Below, in pieces: positions 36,352 through 39,753 of a stretch of DNA of 39,753 nucleotides. The stretch spans positions 1 through 39,753 of the forward strand of contig CAMBXP010000016.1 of assembly GCA_945871895.1 (NCBI GenBank), read 5' to 3'. Under the pieces are notes generated by a model. That model was not told where the DNA came from. It saw only the letters and a list, made by a program, of their open reading frames with translations, and searched no databases. A program made the position numbers and the translations under genes. The DNA is from Chryseobacterium gleum (GTDB lineage Bacteria > Bacteroidota > Bacteroidia > Flavobacteriales_C > GCA-002722245). Numbering within the stretch: position 1 is the stretch's first letter; the number at the start of each line of letters is the position of its first letter.

Positions 36352-37626
36352 ATGAATGTATTAATCTTAGGCTCGGGCGGCCGCGAGCACGCTTTCAGTT
36401 GGAAAATTGCACAAAGCAAAAAACTAAATAAATTGTATATCGCTCCGGGCAATGCTGGCACTTCGCAAATAGGAACCAACGTGGCAATTGCTGCTGATGA
36501 TTTTCCTGCTATTAAAGCCTTAGTGCTGAAAGAGAATATCTCGCTGGTGATTGTTGGTCCGGAAGACCCTTTAGTAAAAGGAGTGCATGACTTTTTCTTG
36601 GCAGATGAACAACTAAAAAATGTTCCTGTTATTGGTCCGAAAAAAGACGGTGCTCAATTAGAAGGCAGTAAAGAATTTTCTAAAAAATTCATGATAAAGC
36701 ATGGTATTCCTACCGCCGCTTACGCCAGTTTCACTAAAGAACAATTGGAAGAAGGCTTGAAATACTTAGAAACGCAAAAACCACCATTTGTATTGAAAGC
36801 CGATGGATTGGCTGCTGGTAAAGGGGTGGTGATATTAGATAATGTGCAAGATGCTCAACGAGAATTGACGGATATGTTGGCGCATGCGAAATTCGGACAA
36901 GCCAGTAGCAAGGTAGTTATAGAGCAATTCTTAAAAGGTATTGAACTTTCTGTTTTCGTTCTTACCGATGGCAATGGCTATGTTATTTTGCCAGAAGCTA
37001 AAGATTACAAAAGAATTGGTGAAGGCGATACAGGCTTAAACACTGGTGGAATGGGCGCTATCTCACCCGTGCCTTTCGCCAAAGGGGATTTTCTTAAAAA
37101 AGTAGAAGAAAGAGTCGTTAAACCCACCATTGCCGGATTGAAAAAAGAAGGCATCGACTACAAAGGTTTTATATTTATAGGTTTAATGAACGATGGCGGC
37201 GATCCACAAGTGATTGAATACAATGTGCGCATGGGCGACCCAGAAACAGAAGTAGTGATGCCGCGCATAAAAAGCGATGTTCTCGAACTTTTTGAAGCCG
37301 TGGGAAATGGTACTTTATCTGAAAAGACTATAGAATTAGATGATAGAACCTGCGTTACCGTAATGTTGGTAGCGGGTGGCTATCCTGGTGACTATGAAAA
37401 AGGCAAAGTTATGACTGGCTTCGAGACATGCGAAGGAAGTATTCTGTTTCATGCAGGAACAAAATCATTGGCTGATACCATCGTGACCAACGGCGGTAGA
37501 GTTTTAGCTGTTTCATCGATTGCGTCTACTATGAACGATGCCTTAGCAGCTAGCTTTGCCAATGCAGAGAAAATCAAATTTGAAGGAAAATACTACAGAA
37601 GAGATATTGGCTTTGATTTAAAATAA
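36352..37626 (+). CDS. purD: phosphoribosylamine-glycine ligase
   Basis: 424 residues; ATP-grasp ligase of the second step of purine synthesis. N-terminal LILGSGGREHAFSWKIAQS, VGPEDPLVKG, the ATP-grasp core FVLKADGLAAGKGVVIL, the metal-binding MGAISPVP and QVIEYNVRMGDPETEVVMPR, and the C-terminal CVTVMLVAGGYPGDYEKG. All expected elements are present. A palindrome and a strong terminator follow. Confidence 0.98.
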   Translation: MNVLILGSGGREHAFSWKIAQSKKLNKLYIAPGNAGTSQIGTNVAIAADDFPAIKALVLKENISLVIVGPEDPLVKGVHDFFLADEQLKNVPVIGPKKDGAQLEGSKEFSKKFMIKHGIPTAAYASFTKEQLEEGLKYLETQKPPFVLKADGLAAGKGVVILDNVQDAQRELTDMLAHAKFGQASSKVVIEQFLKGIELSVFVLTDGNGYVILPEAKDYKRIGEGDTGLNTGGMGAISPVPFAKGDFLKKVEERVVKPTIAGLKKEGIDYKGFIFIGLMNDGGDPQVIEYNVRMGDPETEVVMPRIKSDVLELFEAVGNGTLSEKTIELDDRTCVTVMLVAGGYPGDYEKGKVMTGFETCEGSILFHAGTKSLADTIVTNGGRVLAVSSIASTMNDALAASFANAEKIKFEGKYYRRDIGFDLK

Positions 37627-37637
37627 TTGTAGTGTCT

Positions 37638-37655
37638 GTCCGTCAGCTGACGGAC
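37638..37655. repeat. perfect 18-base palindrome after purD
   Basis: GTCCGTCAGCTGACGGAC is perfectly self-complementary. Part of it (CCGTCAG, then nearly GACGG/GACAG) recurs in the loop of the gpx/frr terminator at 30631-30645. It lies 12 bases past the purD stop, just before the terminator. Confidence 0.8.
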
Positions 37656-37666
37656 TATAACCCAAT

Positions 37667-37703
37667 AAAAAAGCCCCAATGAAAAATCATTGGGGCTTTT
37701 TTT
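37667..37703. terminator. terminator of purD, probably bidirectional
   Basis: Stem AAAAAAGCCCCAATGA (37667-37682)/TCATTGGGGCTTTTTT (37687-37702) with an AAAA loop; flanking A and T runs let it serve purD and the convergent small membrane-protein gene. Confidence 0.93.
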
Positions 37704-37718
37704 AAATGCGGTTATATC

Positions 37719-37880
37719 TTATTTCTTCGACTCCTTCGCCAAAACGCCAGTCCAATACAAAAACAAAGCACTAATGGTTAAACTAAAGAACCATGTTGCT
37801 CCATTTCCAATAATAGGAAGGATTTCAAAGGTTGCGTAGAAAAAATCTTGAAGAGATGCGAAGAATGAATTTAAACTCAT
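37719..37880 (-). CDS. small membrane protein, possibly DUF6341-like
   Basis: 53 residues (MSLNSFFASLQDFFYATFEI at the start, a single membrane helix around WFFSLTISALFLYWTGVL, and the basic end AKESKK). The codons form a clean frame ended by TAA just before the purD terminator. In many Bacteroidota a short one-helix protein (DUF6341) lies beside a DUF6427 membrane protein and purD; here the neighbour at 37964 resembles DUF6427, so position as well as shape supports the call. It diverges from that neighbour. Confidence 0.7.
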   Translation of the reverse strand: MSLNSFFASLQDFFYATFEILPIIGNGATWFFSLTISALFLYWTGVLAKESKK

Positions 37881-37963
37881 AACTGTAAATTTATAGCGTA
37901 AAGATATAAATTCTATTCAAAAGTGAAAAGGTAAAATTCAAAAGTTTTAGCTTATTTTGCGAC

Positions 37964-38908
37964 ATGTTTCTCAACGCGCTAAAAAACAACGACTTCTTAT
38001 CGTATTTCTTTTATCTTCTTCTAGCGGTTGGTTTTGGAATTTCTGTGTTTCAGTGCGACATTTTACCAAGTGATTGGACTTTTGTCGATTTAGTTCAACT
38101 TTTAGGCGCACGATGGATTTATCAATTGCTATTTCTTATTCTTTGGCTCATATCTGTTTTTTGGGTAAATCGGTTGATGGCAAAATACAAGATTTTGGAT
38201 TTGAAGGGCGGACTCCCCATTTTTCTGTATCTCATTTTTAGCTTCGCTTTTTGGCAGTCAAGTATAAGTTTAGATATTCTACTTTCAATATTGTTTTTAT
38301 TTTTTCTTTTGGAACAATTGATGATCATTTACCAAAATCAGGGTCGACTTTACCAATCAATGAATATTGGCTTACTCTTTGGATTTGCGGCTTTTTTCTA
38401 TTTCCCTTTGCTGTTGATTTTTCCTTGGGCAATTTTTGCTTTAAGTGTTTACAAAACGCTTAAATGGCGTGATTATGTTTTCCCGATATTTGGAGCTACC
38501 GTTCCCTTCTATTTATACTCTTGTTTTCAGTTCTTCAATAATTTGCCCAACAAATTAATCACGCAAAACAATATTGCGTTTGAGATACCAAATGCACTTG
38601 GCAAACTCTTTCAGCACTCTTATTCATTCGTTTTCATCGCGTCCATTTTATTGTTAGTGATATTCAATTCCTATGTAAAAAAACGAACACAGACTTTAAA
38701 AAACAGAGTGTTTTACGATTTGCTTTTATTGTTATTTTTTGGCACAATTGTACTTTCTTTCTTTGGTGCAAATTCGTTTGCCGAACTATCATTTTTCATA
38801 TTTCCATTGTGCTTTTTAGGCGCGATGTATTTTGATGCTTACAAAAGAAAATGGTTTTTCGATGTTTTAGTAATTGCGTTTTTTGTACTCTATTTCTTGG
38901 GCAAATAA
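37964..38908 (+). CDS. DUF6427-like polytopic membrane protein
   Basis: 314 residues with about eight predicted membrane helices over the full length. The family is assigned from overall resemblance (N-terminal helix pair, LGARWIYQLLFLILWLISVF, the internal FYFPLLLIFPWAIFALSVYKTLKWRDYVFPIFG) and from the purD neighbourhood, so it is tentative. Function unknown; the phylum-wide association with purine/pyrimidine genes is the only hint. Confidence 0.75.
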   Translation: MFLNALKNNDFLSYFFYLLLAVGFGISVFQCDILPSDWTFVDLVQLLGARWIYQLLFLILWLISVFWVNRLMAKYKILDLKGGLPIFLYLIFSFAFWQSSISLDILLSILFLFFLLEQLMIIYQNQGRLYQSMNIGLLFGFAAFFYFPLLLIFPWAIFALSVYKTLKWRDYVFPIFGATVPFYLYSCFQFFNNLPNKLITQNNIAFEIPNALGKLFQHSYSFVFIASILLLVIFNSYVKKRTQTLKNRVFYDLLLLLFFGTIVLSFFGANSFAELSFFIFPLCFLGAMYFDAYKRKWFFDVLVIAFFVLYFLGK

Positions 38909-39030
38909 AACTATTACTCTGTTTTCCGAAAAAAAATAAATCGCGCTACTCCTAGGATTCGATAGTTAATGATGAATTATTGAGAAAATAGTTTTGCATC
39001 AAATCATTTAAGAATGGCTGTCGCTATCTA

Positions 39031-39279
39031 TTAATAAAGCTTTTTTAATGTGCCCACTTTGCCTTCAAATACAAAGGGGTCGCCAGATGGTACAATAGTA
39101 AAAGTATATTCAATATTCTTTTTCAAAACAGTACCAAACTCTTCGTTGTATGGTTTATCAATAGAGAAAACAAGTTCATTGCTAGCAGTATTGATGCCCC
39201 AATCTCCCCTCTCGCTTAGCATATATTGCGCTGTCATTTTCGATAAATCAGCACGGTAAATAAATTGAAGCAGTCGGTT
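39031..39279 (-). pseudogene. possible 3' end of a degraded gene
   Basis: The open frame runs from 39279, without an obvious start, down to the stop at 39031. The first Met codon is at 39237, giving 68 residues. Residues before that Met (IYRADLSK) look like real coding sequence, so the gene probably lost its 5' part. A dispersed repeat-like sequence at 39298-39329 lies right where the missing part should be. I recognise no family. Confidence 0.4.
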
Positions 39280-39547
39280 TTATTTTGAAATAACAGAGCG
39301 ATAGTTCCTTCGTGCTTCAGGATGACAGTTATTATTCTACACTTGAAAAAAATCACCAAGATTAACGAGTATGAGTAAATATTTTGTGCTGGGCTATAGT
39401 AAATGAATTGGATGGATGATAATATTCTATGCCTTTAAAATGAAAAGCCTCTAGCCAAAACCGCAACGATAATTTTAAATACAGAAAATGCAATGTCGGA
39501 GCAGAAGGTCTATACTAGTGAAACAAGCATCATAAAAGGGAGAATAT
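39238..39547. other. non-coding stretch between the degraded frame and the peptide gene
   Basis: Apart from the upstream tail of the degraded frame and the repeat-like sequence at 39298-39329, I see no ORF with coding character, no terminator and no RNA gene here. Confidence 0.5.
39298..39329. repeat. dispersed-repeat-like sequence
   Basis: On the minus strand it reads ACTGTCATCCTGAAGCACG followed by AAGGAACTATCGC. It resembles the GTCATCCTGA...GAAGGA intergenic repeats common in Bacteroidota and other genomes. Only one copy is in the window, so the call rests on resemblance. Confidence 0.4.
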
Positions 39548-39685
39548 TTATGATGATAAAAGGCCTGAAAGCGCCTCTGATAAAGCAGGTGACGCACCAC
39601 CCTCCGTTTCTTCAAAATCGATATTTGAGAACAATGGGGTTTCCCAACTTTTCTTAGCTGCTATTTCAATTTCCTGTTGCTTCAT
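39548..39685 (-). CDS. 45-residue peptide, candidate RiPP-type precursor
   Basis: The frame encodes 45 residues: a charged N-terminal part, then KKSWETPLFSNIDFEETEGG (residues 11-30), then a 15-residue Ser/Ala/Leu-rich tail. The pattern (K)KxWxxPxxxxIxFxxTxGG is like the leader ends of Bacteroidota peptide precursors, and the double Gly at 29-30 is a possible cleavage point. The ATG at 39685 lies seven bases from a perfect palindrome at 39692-39705. Modification or export genes would lie upstream, beyond the window edge at 39753, so the system cannot be confirmed here. Confidence 0.6.
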   Translation of the reverse strand: MKQQEIEIAAKKSWETPLFSNIDFEETEGGASPALSEALSGLLSS

Positions 39686-39691
39686 TTTAAA

Positions 39692-39705
39692 ACTTATTTA
39701 TAAGT
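39692..39705. promoter_or_regulatory. palindrome just upstream of the peptide gene
   Basis: ACTTAT-TT-ATAAGT, perfect six-base arms, located in the ribosome-binding region of the 45-residue peptide gene. It may be an operator or an mRNA hairpin controlling translation. Confidence 0.45.
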
Positions 39706-39753
39706 ATTGATTTTAAAAACTCATCATTACCCTAATGGGGCGAAAAATTTTTT

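Overview
The window reads as the chromosome of an AT-rich member of the Bacteroidota. The evidence is the exact Bacteroidota-type promoter in front of the YceI gene (TTTG, 19 bases, TACATTTG), the lack of strong Shine-Dalgarno sequences, and gene families and neighbourhoods typical of the phylum (degenerate trigger factor middle domain, purD next to a DUF6427-like membrane protein, a four-helix-bundle 'suffix' protein). No rRNA, tRNA or CRISPR array was seen.

Layout. 1-192: an intergenic segment with two inverted copies of a 30-base palindrome. 193-3477 (-): proteostasis operon tig-clpP-clpX. 3587-4704 (+): YceI protein and a MarR regulator, with a double palindrome over the yceI promoter. 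4708-8245 (-): FkbH-like protein, a STELLO-like protein and a DPM1-like glycosyltransferase. 8376-9802: a graveyard holding a truncated, frameshifted membrane-protein gene, a decayed IS982-family transposase and a 3' remnant of a MarR gene. 9834-19763 (-): a ten-gene surface-sugar operon (rfbF, rfbG, split transketolase, rfbH, SDR, GT2, RmlD-like, old yellow enzyme, membrane protein). 19839-20864 (-): a radical SAM/SPASM protein. 21003-24145 (+): rmlA, an SDR, a polyprenyl synthase and a small unknown protein. 24182-28268 (+): 2-oxoglutarate dehydrogenase E1 and E2, separated by a long imperfect palindrome. 28446-29228: a compact element in which a four-helix-bundle gene lies between two inverted copies of a self-complementary repeat. 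29291-30619 (+): pirin and a lipoprotein-type glutathione peroxidase. 30686-34571 (-): translation genes rplM-rpsI, rpsB-tsf, pyrH, frr. 34774-37626 (+): acyl-CoA carboxylase carboxyltransferase and purD. 37719-38908: a tiny membrane protein and a DUF6427-like protein. 38909-39753: mostly non-coding, with a degraded ORF and a 45-residue peptide gene that looks like a peptide precursor.

How the genes work together. RfbF, RfbG and RfbH should make CDP-4-keto-3,6-dideoxyglucose. The split thiamine-diphosphate transketolase embedded between rfbG and rfbH suggests a two-carbon unit is then added to make a branched deoxysugar, which the SDR enzymes reduce and the polyprenyl-phosphate glycosyltransferase transfers. 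This is inference. No CDP-6-deoxyglucoseen reductase (E3) is visible. The most unusual items are the palindrome-flanked four-helix-bundle element, the transketolase-containing dideoxysugar operon, the peptide gene at the right edge, and the MarR remnant 5 kb from the intact MarR gene.
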